From positions 13,468,798 to 13,532,797 of the forward strand of contig NC_054084.1 of assembly GCF_017562075.2 (NCBI RefSeq): a stretch of DNA of 64,000 nucleotides, read 5' to 3'. Source of the DNA: Anopheles merus. Taxonomy: Eukaryota > Arthropoda > Insecta > Diptera > Culicidae. A program made the translations under genes and the position numbers. Shown here piece by piece: positions 37,677 to 46,947 of the stretch (position 1 is its first letter; the number at the start of each line of letters is the position of its first letter). The notes under the pieces were generated by a model, which was not told the origin of the DNA, did not search any database, and saw only the letters and a program-made list of their open reading frames with translations.

Positions 37677-38030
37677 TAGGTTTACAGGGCAGTTGGTTCC
37701 TGCAACTGTACAGCGATTATCTTATACAAAGTGACATCGAGGCACCATTACACACCGTACGATTGTGTGTAGAGTGCGACAAGTGCTGGGCAATGTAATC
37801 TACAAGATACAGAAACATATTTATTTCCATTATTTAGCATTAGGCTTTACACAACACAGGATTGGGAATGTTTGTTACGAAATGTACCACGATGCAAAGC
37901 ATACACACATGGCGAAAAGTTATTACTTCAAAATACTTTGTTAACAACAACGAGATACGGTTCCCGCGCCAGCCGTGATATATATAGTGGAAAATAAATA
38001 GTATGACACACAAAACAGTTGATCCATGAG
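37677..38030. other. 3' flank of the SLC35A-type gene
   Basis: This is the probable 3' UTR, with no strong plus-strand AATAAA close to the stop codon apart from AT-rich words near 37990-38000 (AAAATAAATAG). The repeat element begins at 38031. Confidence 0.4.
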
Positions 38031-39100
38031 TAGTGGTTGGAGCTCGGAATCTGGCCTACCCGATTCCGTGTTCAGAAACAATTCTGGAGCCGATTTCGAT
38101 CCCGGAGCTGACTCCTGAGCCGATTCCGGAGTTGACTCTGGAGCCGATTCCGGAGCCAATTCTGGAACCATTTCCGGAGCCGATTCCAGAGCTAATTCCG
38201 GAACCATTATCGGAGTCGATTCCGGAGTTGACTCAGAATCAGAATCAGAGGAGTCCTGAATCAGTTTTAGGAATAAGAATCTGCTCCCGAATAGGTTCCG
38301 GTATTGGCTTCTTAAATTGACTCCAGAAACGGTTCCGGAATCGAAATTGGCCCCGAAACCTGATTCCTTTACCGGGGCAAATTGCGTTTCCAAGGTCGAT
38401 TCCGAATTAGAATCGACTCCGGAATGGGCATTGACCTGGGAATCGCAATTTGTTCCGGTAACAGAATCAGAATTGACTCCAGAATTGGAATTAGCTCCGG
38501 AATGAGGATCAGTTCTTAAATTAAAATACGAAGTTTCAGAAGCGGATTCACTCTGAGAATCTCCATGAGAATGGATCGTTAGGCCCGTGTCTGTGCTCCA
38601 TCGCATGCGATTTTATCGCACGTGCTGTCAAACGCTTTTTCGTATAATATTGCGATTATTTGGATGATTTTAATAATATAACGATTATGAAAATTAAGTT
38701 GAGATTGTTCCTACAAAACACCACACATTAGTTTGACAGATAAAATCGGATGCGGCGTCCGACGAAATCAAAATTTTTGATTCCGTCGTACGACGAAATC
38801 GCACGTCCGACGTTATCTGTCAATCCATATAAAATTTTGACAGGCCTTCCGATAAAATCGCATCCGATGGAGCACAGACACGGGCCTTAAACAGTAAATT
38901 TTGATTATTTGCGGCTATCAACACTTAGCATCATTGGACCCAAATTCCTATTCTTATGGAGATACCGAAACCGACTCCGTTTCGAAGCCGATTCTGATTT
39001 CGGAACCAATTTCAATACCGGAGCTGATTTCGGAGCCAATTCTGATTCCGGAATCAATTCCGAAACCAATTCCGGAGCCGTTTCAGGAAACTAATCCTTA
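38031..39100 (+). mobile_element. hAT-like repeat element, copy A, with internal GGAGCCGATTCC array
   Basis: The left end TAGTGGTTGGAGCTCGG matches the ends of copies B (44318) and C (63612, inverted). The body is a degenerate array of a 12-bp unit close to GGAGCCGATTCC and its reverse complement, on both sides of a unique middle segment flanked by ATCTCCATGAGAAT and its inverse. The flanking 8-mers tccatgag (38023-38030) and cacatgag (39101-39108) match at 6 of 8. The right terminal repeat is eroded. The copy is interrupted by a 305-bp MITE at 38582. Open frames rich in Pro-Glu-Pro-Ile-Pro arise from the array and are not genes. Confidence 0.7.
38579..38889. mobile_element. PIF/Harbinger-type MITE nested in copy A
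   Basis: A 305-bp element (38582-38886) has 37-bp terminal inverted repeats that differ at one position; each begins GGCCCGTGTCTGTGCTCC. It is flanked by TTA on both sides (38579-38581 and 38887-38889), the 3-bp duplication typical of PIF/Harbinger elements. The homologous position in copy B (around 44640) lacks the element, which gives an empty-site comparison. Shorter inverted repeats with GCGATTTCGTCG words lie inside. There is no coding capacity, so it depended on a transposase elsewhere. Confidence 0.88.
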
Positions 39101-39168
39101 CACATGAGTACGAAGCAAAAACTGAGAAATGGCAGCAAAAATGAAGCAAATAGAGTGGAAAAAACATT

Positions 39169-39174
39169 TTTATT
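39169..39174 (-). terminator. Poly(A) signal of the beta-tubulin gene
   Basis: Minus-strand AATAAA 64 bp past the stop codon. It lies between the gene and repeat copy A, only about 70 bp from the repeat's edge. Confidence 0.6.
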
Positions 39175-39237
39175 GACCCCAACGCTGCTTAGCAGAAATT
39201 TTACACATAATTTAGGGTGTTCAATTTAGCTTTAGTT

Positions 39238-40578
39238 TCAGTCTTCGCCACCTTCCTCCTCCTCGTCCATTTCGCCTTCATCGTCGGCGGTCGCCTCCTG
39301 GTACTGCTGATACTCGGACACGAGATCGTTCATGTTGCTCTCCGCCTCGGTGAACTCCATCTCGTCCATCCCCTCGCCGGTGTACCAGTGCAGGAACGCT
39401 TTGCGCCGAAACATGGCCGTAAACTGTTCGGCAATTCGCTTGAAAATCTCCTGAATAGCCGTCGAGTTGCCGACGAACGTGGACGACATCTTTAGCCCGC
39501 GCGGCGGTATATCGCACACCGCCGTTTTCACGTTGTTCGGGATCCACTCGACAAAGTAGCTGCTGTTCTTGGTCTGCACGTTCATCATCTGCTCGTCCAC
39601 CTCCTTCATCGACATGCGGCCGCGGAAGATGGCGGCCACCGTCAGGTAGCGGCCGTGGCGCGGATCGCACGCAGCCATCATGTTTTTCGCATCAAACATC
39701 TGCTGCGTCAGCTCCGGCACGGTGAGCGCACGGTACTGTTGGGCGCCGCGGGACGTGAGCGGCGCAAAGCCGGTCATGAAAAAATGAAGCCGCGGAAACG
39801 GCACCATATTGACTGCCAGCTTGCGCAGATCCGCATTCAGCTGGCCGGGGAACCGAAGGCACGTCGTCACGCCGGACATGGCGGCCGACACCAGATGGTT
39901 CAGGTCGCTGTACGTCGGTGTGGTGAGCTTTAGCGTGCGGAAGCAGATGTCGTACAGCGCCTCGTTATCGATGCAGTACGTTTCGTCCGTGTTTTCGATC
40001 AGCTGGTGCACGCTAAGGGTGGCATTGTACGGTTCCACCACCGTATCGGACACTTTGGGCGAGGGCACGATCGAGAACGTGTTCATGATGCGGTCCGGGT
40101 ACTCTTCGCGAATTTTCGAAATCAGCAGCGTCCCCATGCCGGATCCGGTCCCGCCGCCGAGCGAGTGCGTGAGCTGGAAACCCTGCAGACAGTCGCACCC
40201 TTCCGCCTCCTTGCGCACGATATCCAGCACCGAGTCGACCAGCTCGGCCCCCTCCGTGTAGTGCCCTTTGGCCCAGTTGTTGCCCGCCCCGGACTGCCCG
40301 AACGCGAAGTTGTCCGGCCGGAACAGCTGACCGTACGGGCCGGAGCGGACCGAGTCCATCGTGCCCGGCTCCAGGTCGACCAGAATGGCGCGTGGTACAT
40401 ATTTACCACCGGATGCCTCGTTGTAGTACACGTTGATTCTTTCCAATTGCAGATCACCGCAATCGCCTTGGAAAGCGCCGGTCGCATCGATTCCATGCTC
40501 GTTGGAAATTACCTCCCAGAACTTAGCGCCTATTTGGTTGCCGCACTGGCCAGTTTGCAAATGCACTATTTCACGCAT
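39238..40578 (-). CDS. Beta-tubulin, divergent intronless isoform (possibly testis/axonemal type)
   Basis: A single exon of 446 residues starting with MREIVH, the N-terminal tetrapeptide used in tubulin mRNA autoregulation. The GTP-binding signature GGGTGSGMG (near 141-149) and the whole core are intact. Differences from common insect beta-tubulins, from memory: one extra residue near position 56 (FQGDCGDLQLERI where GDSDLQLERI is usual); Thr in FFMTGFAPL where Pro is usual; SAAMSG for the usual SATMSG/SLTMSG. The tail ends ATADDEGEMDEEEEGGED. It resembles the axonemal motif EGEFxEE but with Met for Phe. Most animal beta-tubulin genes have an intron early in the coding sequence, which is missing here and may indicate a retrocopy. 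A GTAAGT near 40651 and a TTTCACAG at 40585 on the minus strand could mark a 5' UTR intron. Confidence 0.93.
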   Translation of the reverse strand: MREIVHLQTGQCGNQIGAKFWEVISNEHGIDATGAFQGDCGDLQLERINVYYNEASGGKYVPRAILVDLEPGTMDSVRSGPYGQLFRPDNFAFGQSGAGNNWAKGHYTEGAELVDSVLDIVRKEAEGCDCLQGFQLTHSLGGGTGSGMGTLLISKIREEYPDRIMNTFSIVPSPKVSDTVVEPYNATLSVHQLIENTDETYCIDNEALYDICFRTLKLTTPTYSDLNHLVSAAMSGVTTCLRFPGQLNADLRKLAVNMVPFPRLHFFMTGFAPLTSRGAQQYRALTVPELTQQMFDAKNMMAACDPRHGRYLTVAAIFRGRMSMKEVDEQMMNVQTKNSSYFVEWIPNNVKTAVCDIPPRGLKMSSTFVGNSTAIQEIFKRIAEQFTAMFRRKAFLHWYTGEGMDEMEFTEAESNMNDLVSEYQQYQEATADDEGEMDEEEEGGED

Positions 40579-41098
40579 TTTCGAAACTGTGAAAGCCGTT
40601 TGATATTTAGCGGATTTTGGAACGCGCAGTGTTGCTCTCTAAGCGCTGAGACTACTTACGAAAGGACCTCTATTGGCCGAACACGCGCGATTCCTACGGG
40701 CTACACAAATTTCTAGTTTTAAACCGCTTTTTTTTTCTTTTGTCCCTATGGAACAACTTTGTGAATGGACTAACTACACAGTTTCTATCAATCTGTCGAC
40801 CAACGTCTCTGAATGTTCTGCACGAAATGATCCGGCACGAACGGCTCATATGACTACTATGATCATCTTTTGCTGGTACGGCCGATTGCGATGCCACAAA
40901 TAAATTCGTATGTCTTCTTGGATGGGATGATGCATCCACTTCCTCCATATTATGTAGCATAAGTTCTTGCAATTAATAGGTGTGTAGAGTTGTTAAATTC
41001 GTAATTATGGATAAAAAAATTGCACTGTCATGCCATTTACAAGACTATATTAATTATGATCGCTTGAATTTTTTTTCATAGCCATTTTTTGTAACATT
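40579..41098. other. Upstream of beta-tubulin, 3' of the stromalin-like gene
   Basis: Both genes read leftward. The interval contains the tubulin promoter and 5' UTR, which may hold a small intron, and AT-rich DNA. Nothing else was recognised. Confidence 0.4.
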
Positions 41099-41104
41099 TT
41101 TATT
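41099..41104 (-). terminator. Poly(A) signal of the stromalin-like gene
   Basis: Minus-strand AATAAA about 215 bp beyond the stop codon at 41320. Confidence 0.5.
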
Positions 41105-41319
41105 TTTTTGTCTCAACGTAGTCCACAAACATCGAAGAATACATCGAACAATTTCATGAGAATTTTGCACATTCTAGAAAAACTGCACTTTTTTAAAGTT
41201 GTTAACTAATTTACGTTTAATTACGAACAAATTCAAAATGAGCAGCGACAAATCATTTGTGAAAGCAAAAAAAAAAAACATTGAAGTGAAGGATGAAGAT
41301 AAAATTTAAGAAAACATTC

Positions 41320-44300
41320 CTATTTCTTTAAAATTTTCAAAAAACTTTTCAAAATGGTACGTAATTCTGAATTTTCATCTTCCATGTAGGAAGCGAAGTT
41401 GGGATGCTGTCGAATGAACAGATTGCTGAAATGATATCACATAAACATGAACAGCAAAAGCTACAAGTCGTTTTCTTCAGTGAAATATTACTTACATTTC
41501 TTTCCGGTTTTCCAACGGCAATTGCGTGACCAACGGTTTCATAATGGTGAACAATTTTTCAATCACATTTACTGCAATACCGTTAATCGTGAAAACATGC
41601 TCCAGACTCTGACCAACAACGCTCTGAATGATATTAGTCAGATACTCTTCCTCGTTCTCGTGTGTTAAGCATTTCTTTGCAAATTGCTTCAAATTGGACA
41701 AGAATTTCTGCAAACAACCAACCAACAGTACGGGGTAAGAACTATAAAAACGTATTGTTTTAAAATAGAAGCATCTTATAGACAAACCTTCACTTTGACA
41801 TTTATATTCGTCTTTTTACAATAATCCATGACCACGTGGGCGACCAAGCAAAAGAACTCTTTTGGATCCTTGCCATACACAATGCTCAGCAGTTGTTCCA
41901 GCTCGTCTGCAAAAAGTGCATTTTCTCCATAATATTTTACGATGGCACACGTGTCTGACTGCCGAGGTAGTGCCAGATGCAATCGATAAACGTCGATGTA
42001 CGTGGCAAGCATTAGCTTTTGCGCCAACAAGCAACTGCTTTCCACATCTGCAATCACGTCAATAGCATAATTGTCTTCAATTTCCCTTACACGGCTATTA
42101 CAATTGCTACATCGCCATAAAACAAGTTAAGGTGACACTTACCTGATTCCACACCGCCTCCAAACACGTGCTGCTCGATGTATGCCGAAAGCTTTGCCAG
42201 CACTTCCGGCTCGACACGATACATCATGTGCTGTTTGATCGAGCCCGTCTGCTGGCTGGGATCGGTGGTTTCCTGTGTCAGTATGAGCATGTTGCACAGA
42301 GCATTGGCCACGTGGCTGCTGACAGCGAACGGTGACTGTTGGCCACCGTCTAACTGTTCAACCAGCACGCCCATGAACGCTTGCACACGTTTGCCGAGCT
42401 GGTCGTACTTAATGCCCGCCGTCTGATTGTCGCTGGGTAGTGCGGCCAGGCAGCACTGCACGACAGCGTACAGAGCGTTTTTGTAGAGTCGGTAAAAAAT
42501 ACCGATCGATTCGTCGGACATATTCATTTTCGGCAGGAGGCGCAAATCGTTTGCCAAGTACTCTGCAAGCGTGAACACGTGTTCGGACGTGTTGTTGATT
42601 TCGATCAGCACGCAGAGGCGCGTGATGGCGTTACTGTACGATTCCATCAGCCTTTTGTCGATACCCTAATACGGAGTGGAGCAGGTGGAGTACGGTCAGT
42701 ATATTGATAACTGTTTAATATAATATTTCACTCACCAAATTGTAGCTTCGCAAGCGGCTGCGGGTATGAAAAAAGAGCGTGTAATACTTTTCCGTCAGCT
42801 CGTTCCAAACGTCTTCCGAAATGTGAGCAATCGTGTCGAAGCTGTAGATGGTGGTCAGCGTTTGGAACAGCACAGGGTAGGAACATTCATCCAGCGCCAC
42901 TTTCGAGAGAATGTTAAACAAAACCTCCTCGTGGTACGCTTCACAGTCAACTTCGGCGAAGCGGTACAGCTCGTTGTTTGCTGGACTCATGCAGTTTAGC
43001 AGTAAATTGTAAATGTTCGGTGTACGGGAGGCAGCATTCAAACACTTTGGATAATTGGCCACGAAGCTCTGCATGCGCTTCCGCATGAAGCTCCAGTTGA
43101 CGTTATCGGACGAGGGGGAAATCTTCATCCGGATGTCCTCCATCAGCAACCGATGGCAGTAGCTAATTGTGTGGGCTGTACAGCTCGCGAAAAACCCCGC
43201 ATTTGCAGGCGTATCCATAGCGTCCAGCAGCATTTGGAACAGTTCATCAAACTTGCGGAAGAATCCCTTGATCCAGAGCTTTTTGATGACCGCCTCGAAG
43301 GACGCTAGCGGATATGCGTACCGTTCGTACACGTCCAGTATCGCGATCAGGGCATTCGTTTCCACCTCTGACGATGGGTGAATCGCTGCGTGGTAAATGC
43401 CATGAAGATCGATCGCTGCATTCACTACCGCTTCATCTGGATTGAACATTTTGTGGAATATCTTTTCCGCCGTCTCCTCACACAGGGGTATGTTGCCTAC
43501 CGTGCTGAAAAAAAAAACGAACAAAGCATAATTTTTCACACCAAAAAACGCTAATCTGGCCTATTTTTCCTTTGCACTTACCTTAGAGCTTCGAGGAAAA
43601 GGTGCAGGATGGCCGATTCCGAGCTTTTGTACGAGTCCATTATACGCGTCAGCTGAGTTTCCATCTTGAGAATGAATATCCCAGCGGCATTGTTAATGTC
43701 GCTACTAAAAGAATCACTCATCAGCTGCTTCATACACTTTAGCGCTAGCTGAACGCTCTGCCTCTGCTTCCACCGCAAGCCGGCCCCGAGCAGCTCCAGC
43801 TGTCCGTGCGTGAGTATCAGAAGGTCCGGGTACGTTACAAACGCTTCGCACAGCTTTTCCATCAGCAGGCCGGAAAGCTTGGCGTACTTAAATCCATTAC
43901 CAATTTCCAGGCTCAGTGCCTGACAAACTTGGTCGATGTAGTACTCCTTCTTCTTGAGTGAGCTTTTCCGCTGATTCCGCTGCCAGCTCGCCGCACGTTC
44001 CATATCGTTCAGCAGGTTGTGCCGCGCAGCACACAGATGCGGCACCAGGTCGGCGCAGATGAACGATCCAACCATTGCGCATTCATCGGTCTTGCTCCGG
44101 CACAGCAACATGACCAGCATGACACACTTGTTGAACCAATCGTTTCCACTGAGGAGTTCTTTCCACTGGTGGACGATTACGTGCTGCCAGAACTTGCTAA
44201 AATTGGCTACAAATGTTCCATTCTGGAAGAAATCCTGGGGCTGGAAGGACTGTACAAAACGGGAAGGTCGTCATGAGGGATGTTCAATTATCCTTACATT

Positions 44301-45184
44301 GTGCTTCAGCTCTCAACTAGTGGTGGGAGCTCGGAATCGGACCTACCCGATTCCGATTCTGTGTTTGCAATCAATTCTAGTGTCTATTTCGAAGCCAATT
44401 CCGGAGCCGATTCCGGAGTTGACTCCGAAGCCGATTTCGGAATCGGAATTGGCTCTGGAATCAGAATCGGCTCTGGAATCGAAATCTACTCTAGAATCAG
44501 AATTGGCTTCAGAATGGAAATCGACCTGGGAATCGCAATACGCCCCGGAAACGGAATCAGAATTGAATCCAGAATTGAAATAAGATGTGTCAGAAGCGAA
44601 ATCAATCTGGAAATCTCCATGAGTATAGTCTCCATCGTTTACAAGTAATTTCGGTTCTTTGCGGCTGTCAATACGTAACATCACTGGACCCTAGAGCCTA
44701 TTCTGTTGGAGATGCCCAAACTGACTCCGATTCCGAAGCCGATTTTAATTTCGGAGCCAATTCCGGTGCCAATTCCGGAGCCAATGATTCAGGACCTACT
44801 ATGCGGAATCGATTCCAGGCAACTTCGGAGCTAGCCGGAATCGATTCCGACGGAAATTTCATTTCTCCCATCACTACTCTATGGCACTTACGGAAGTGGT
44901 TATATTATGCTCGAGGGGGTGAGGATCATCTTCCATCAGCAGAGCCAAATCGGTATCCGCTACGGTGTACCCGAAGCCAGTCATATCGATGAACAGTTGC
45001 AGAACAAGCATCGTACCTTCATCTTTCTCTTCTTGGAAAAACTCCCGCCATGAATGGTAGATGGTCTACGGAGATGGTGAAGCGGGCGGATAATGAAAAC
45101 ACAGCCCAAAATGCAACCGAAAAACAACATACCTTGCCATTTTTCGCTTTGCAACAAAGCGCATTGAATAGACCGTCCTCCATT
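41320..45184 (-). CDS. Divergent stromalin (SCC3/STAG cohesin subunit family), meiotic-type candidate
   Basis: Eight exons on the minus strand: 45184-45134, 45065-44892, 44249-43582, 43504-42736, 42665-42143, 42047-41788, 41707-41496 and 41425-41320. All phases agree and give 920 residues. The N-terminal part carries the STAG domain pattern: a helix with SWREFFQEEKDEGTM, LQLFIDMTGFGYTV (STAG: FFIQCSGCKG), then FSKFWQHV and WFNKCVMLVMLLCRSK (STAG: YMMDTVISLLTGLSDS). A stromalin-domain-like region near 170-245 follows (EAFVTYPDLLILTHGQLELLG, LALKCMKQL). The HRYRD core of ordinary stromalins is not recognisable. The rest is HEAT-like helices. STAG/SA proteins clamp the cohesin ring. This one is short (usual about 1,100-1,270) and lacks the long acidic tails, resembling meiosis-specific stromalins such as fly SNM. 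Intron 2 is mostly a transposable element. Confidence 0.82.
44318..44876 (+). mobile_element. hAT-like repeat element, copy B, inside intron 2 of the stromalin-like gene
   Basis: 559 bp, starting TAGTGGTGGGAGCTCGG and ending TCTCCCATCACTA, so the two ends form a TAGTGRTGGGAG inverted repeat. The interior carries the GGAGCCGATTCC array and the same middle segment as copy A, without the MITE. The flanking 8-mers ctctcaac and ctctatgg share only four bases, so the duplication has decayed or never matched. On the minus strand the element starts about 15 bases after the exon 2 donor and fills 559 of the 642 bp of the intron. Confidence 0.8.
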
Positions 45185-45552
45185 TGCGGCACAGAATTGA
45201 CTAACAAGTTCGCTAACTTCCACTGAAACAATGTTCGCACACCGAACGCAAAGTAACGTTTTTTCTCTGCTCCTGGTCGCAGATGGGGGGACGCGCTTGT
45301 AATGACCCAAACGGCCCGTTCAATCGTGTCCCAACGCGTTGACGTTTACCAAATGACAGCGCACACTGCTGCTGTGCGGAAATTTCCGCCTAACACCTTT
45401 GTAAACAAACCAGCGCACGGCTTTGTGATAACGGGCGGTGAAAAGTTTACGACTGTAAAATCCTCTCCAAAACAAGGTAATTTCCTTCTACGATACTGTT
45501 ACGAGGAAGTAAAATCCACTAAATATTTTTTCTCTTTCACGTTAGTGATAAA
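45185..45552. promoter_or_regulatory. Shared upstream region of the stromalin-like and GTSF1-like genes
   Basis: Only 368 bp separate the divergent start codons. On the plus strand a short intron in the GTSF1-like 5' UTR is likely: donor AAG|GTAATT at 45477 and acceptor CACGTTAG ending at 45545, after a T-rich tract. A shared promoter would have to lie between about 45190 and 45440. Confidence 0.55.
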
Positions 45553-45762
45553 ATGTCTGACGAAATGCTCATTTGCCCGTACAACGAGTCGCACGTGATA
45601 GTGCGCCACCGGATGCCGTACCATTTGGTAAAGTGCAAGAAGCACCACGATGCCAACCAGTCGCTCCAGACCTGCCCGTTCAATGCGATGCACGTAATGC
45701 CGAAGGAAAACATTCGCACGCACATCCAAACCTGTCCGGACTATATCAAGCAGCATATTTAA
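45553..45762 (+). CDS. Small CHHC zinc-finger protein, GTSF1/Asterix-like
   Basis: 69 residues encoded by one exon. It consists almost wholly of two CHHC (U11-48K-type) zinc fingers with exact C-x5-H-x9-H-x3-C spacing: CPYNESH...YHLVKC (about 8-28) and CPFNAMH...THIQTC (about 41-61). The phrases PYHLVKCKK and TCPFNAMH are close to those of GTSF1 and fly Asterix, which bind RNA and assist Piwi in transcriptional silencing. Those proteins are more than twice as long; the C-terminal Piwi-binding tail is absent here, since the stop follows directly after DYIKQHI. A tRNA-binding or minor-spliceosome role, as in other CHHC proteins, is also possible. A small 5' UTR intron is likely. It is head to head with the stromalin-like gene. 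Confidence 0.82.
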   Translation: MSDEMLICPYNESHVIVRHRMPYHLVKCKKHHDANQSLQTCPFNAMHVMPKENIRTHIQTCPDYIKQHI

Positions 45763-45905
45763 TGTGTTGTGCCGACGTAAATATTAACGCTGCAAAGTGT
45801 GCTCAGCCAAAAGCGCCGCCATTTTTCCAGAAATGAGCCCTTGCTCATCGCATTTACTACTATAAGGCATTATGACTTGAGATGAACTTATGACAATGTT
45901 TATGA

Positions 45906-45911
45906 AATAAA
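45906..45911 (+). terminator. Poly(A) signal of the GTSF1-like gene
   Basis: AATAAA 144 bp after the stop codon, followed by a T-rich stretch at 45925. Confidence 0.6.
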
Positions 45912-46947
45912 ATATGATTTATGATGGTTTTTTTTAATTCAGTTTTTACCAAACAAAAGCGTCTTTTGGCTTTACATCCAAATCCAGCATCCCTCATCTG
46001 TCATTCGGACGCACCACGAAAGAGTGAGAGAGAACAATAGATGTCAAAACAAAGGGAGGCTGTTCTCGCTCTTTCTCATTGCCATCTCTCTCTTGGTGCT
46101 TGCTTGGGCTTCTTCAAGACGATCATCTTCATGGGTGGTCCGGCAAGGAATGTTTGTGTGTGTAAGGTTGATCGTGTACAGAAGGAACGCCGCTTAGAAG
46201 ATACGCGAGTGCATAAAAATCTAGAATCGTCCGTGTTCACTGCGAAAGCGTTGCGATAAAGCAGCGTTTCTTGTCCAAAGCTTGACGAAAATTTGGGTGT
46301 GGGTGTTGAGCTGATTTACGATTGATGAAGTTTAACCACGGCACGGGTAATGTGAACACGCCCGTCGTCTGGTCCGCGCGGTGGTGCAGCACACTTTGTT
46401 GTTGATGAAACAATCTTCCAGCGCGATCTTCATCCATCTTGCCAGCATTTACTGCGATTGCCAGCAGGTATGTAACGCCCTCAAGAGTCGTGGGACGACG
46501 GTAATGCAGTTGTAGTGCTTCCAGTTTCCCTTTGCAGTTGATGTAACGCTAAACTCGCTCCGTAAACAATCAACGCCCCGGCACACACGCACTCGCCCGT
46601 GCCCCACTTGGGCGTATGGGCGATCCATCGTTGAACCGATAATCAGCCGATTCGTATTCAAAACAGATGTAACTTCGCCGTAGATAATACTGCCCCGTAC
46701 AAGCACCGAGGTGTGAGAAAGTTAGATGTTCAGCTGCAGCTGTTTGTTGTATGGGGAACACACACGACAGATACGATCGCCGTAGCGTATACAGTCCGTA
46801 GCATTTGCCGGAAGCAGGCAACTAGTTGGAAGATAAGCAGGCAAGACTGTTGTTTTGATCGTTTAGCTAGCATGTATACCTACAGGGTTGTAACGATTTC
46901 ACTCTTTTTTTTCGGTACAGATTCCCGTTTTTCCTTTCGTCGCCAAA
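45912..46947. promoter_or_regulatory. Upstream region of Smoothened
   Basis: This kilobase separates the GTSF1-like gene from the Smoothened start codon and should contain its promoter and 5' UTR. CT-rich words occur near 46060-46100. No coding exon was recognised. TTTTTTTTCGGTACAG just before 46921 has the form of a splice acceptor, so the first coding exon may be preceded by a 5' UTR intron. Confidence 0.45.

Noticed and set aside
38033..38505. Open frames with Pro-Glu-Pro-Ile-Pro and Ser/Asp/Gly repeats
   Set aside because: They are translations of the GGAGCCGATTCC array in repeat copy A. All three copies in the window give similar frames on both strands, with stops at different places.
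44019..44276. Plus-strand frame that reads like a protein (EFFPLVDDYVLPELAKIGYK)
   Set aside because: At first it looked real, but the minus strand carries the STAG-type exon with matching splice phases; the plus frame has no exon neighbours.
44310..44884. Calling an 8-bp target duplication for repeat copy B
   Set aside because: The flanks ctctcaac and ctctatgg agree only in the first four bases, which is too weak; the call of the element rests on its ends and on copy C.
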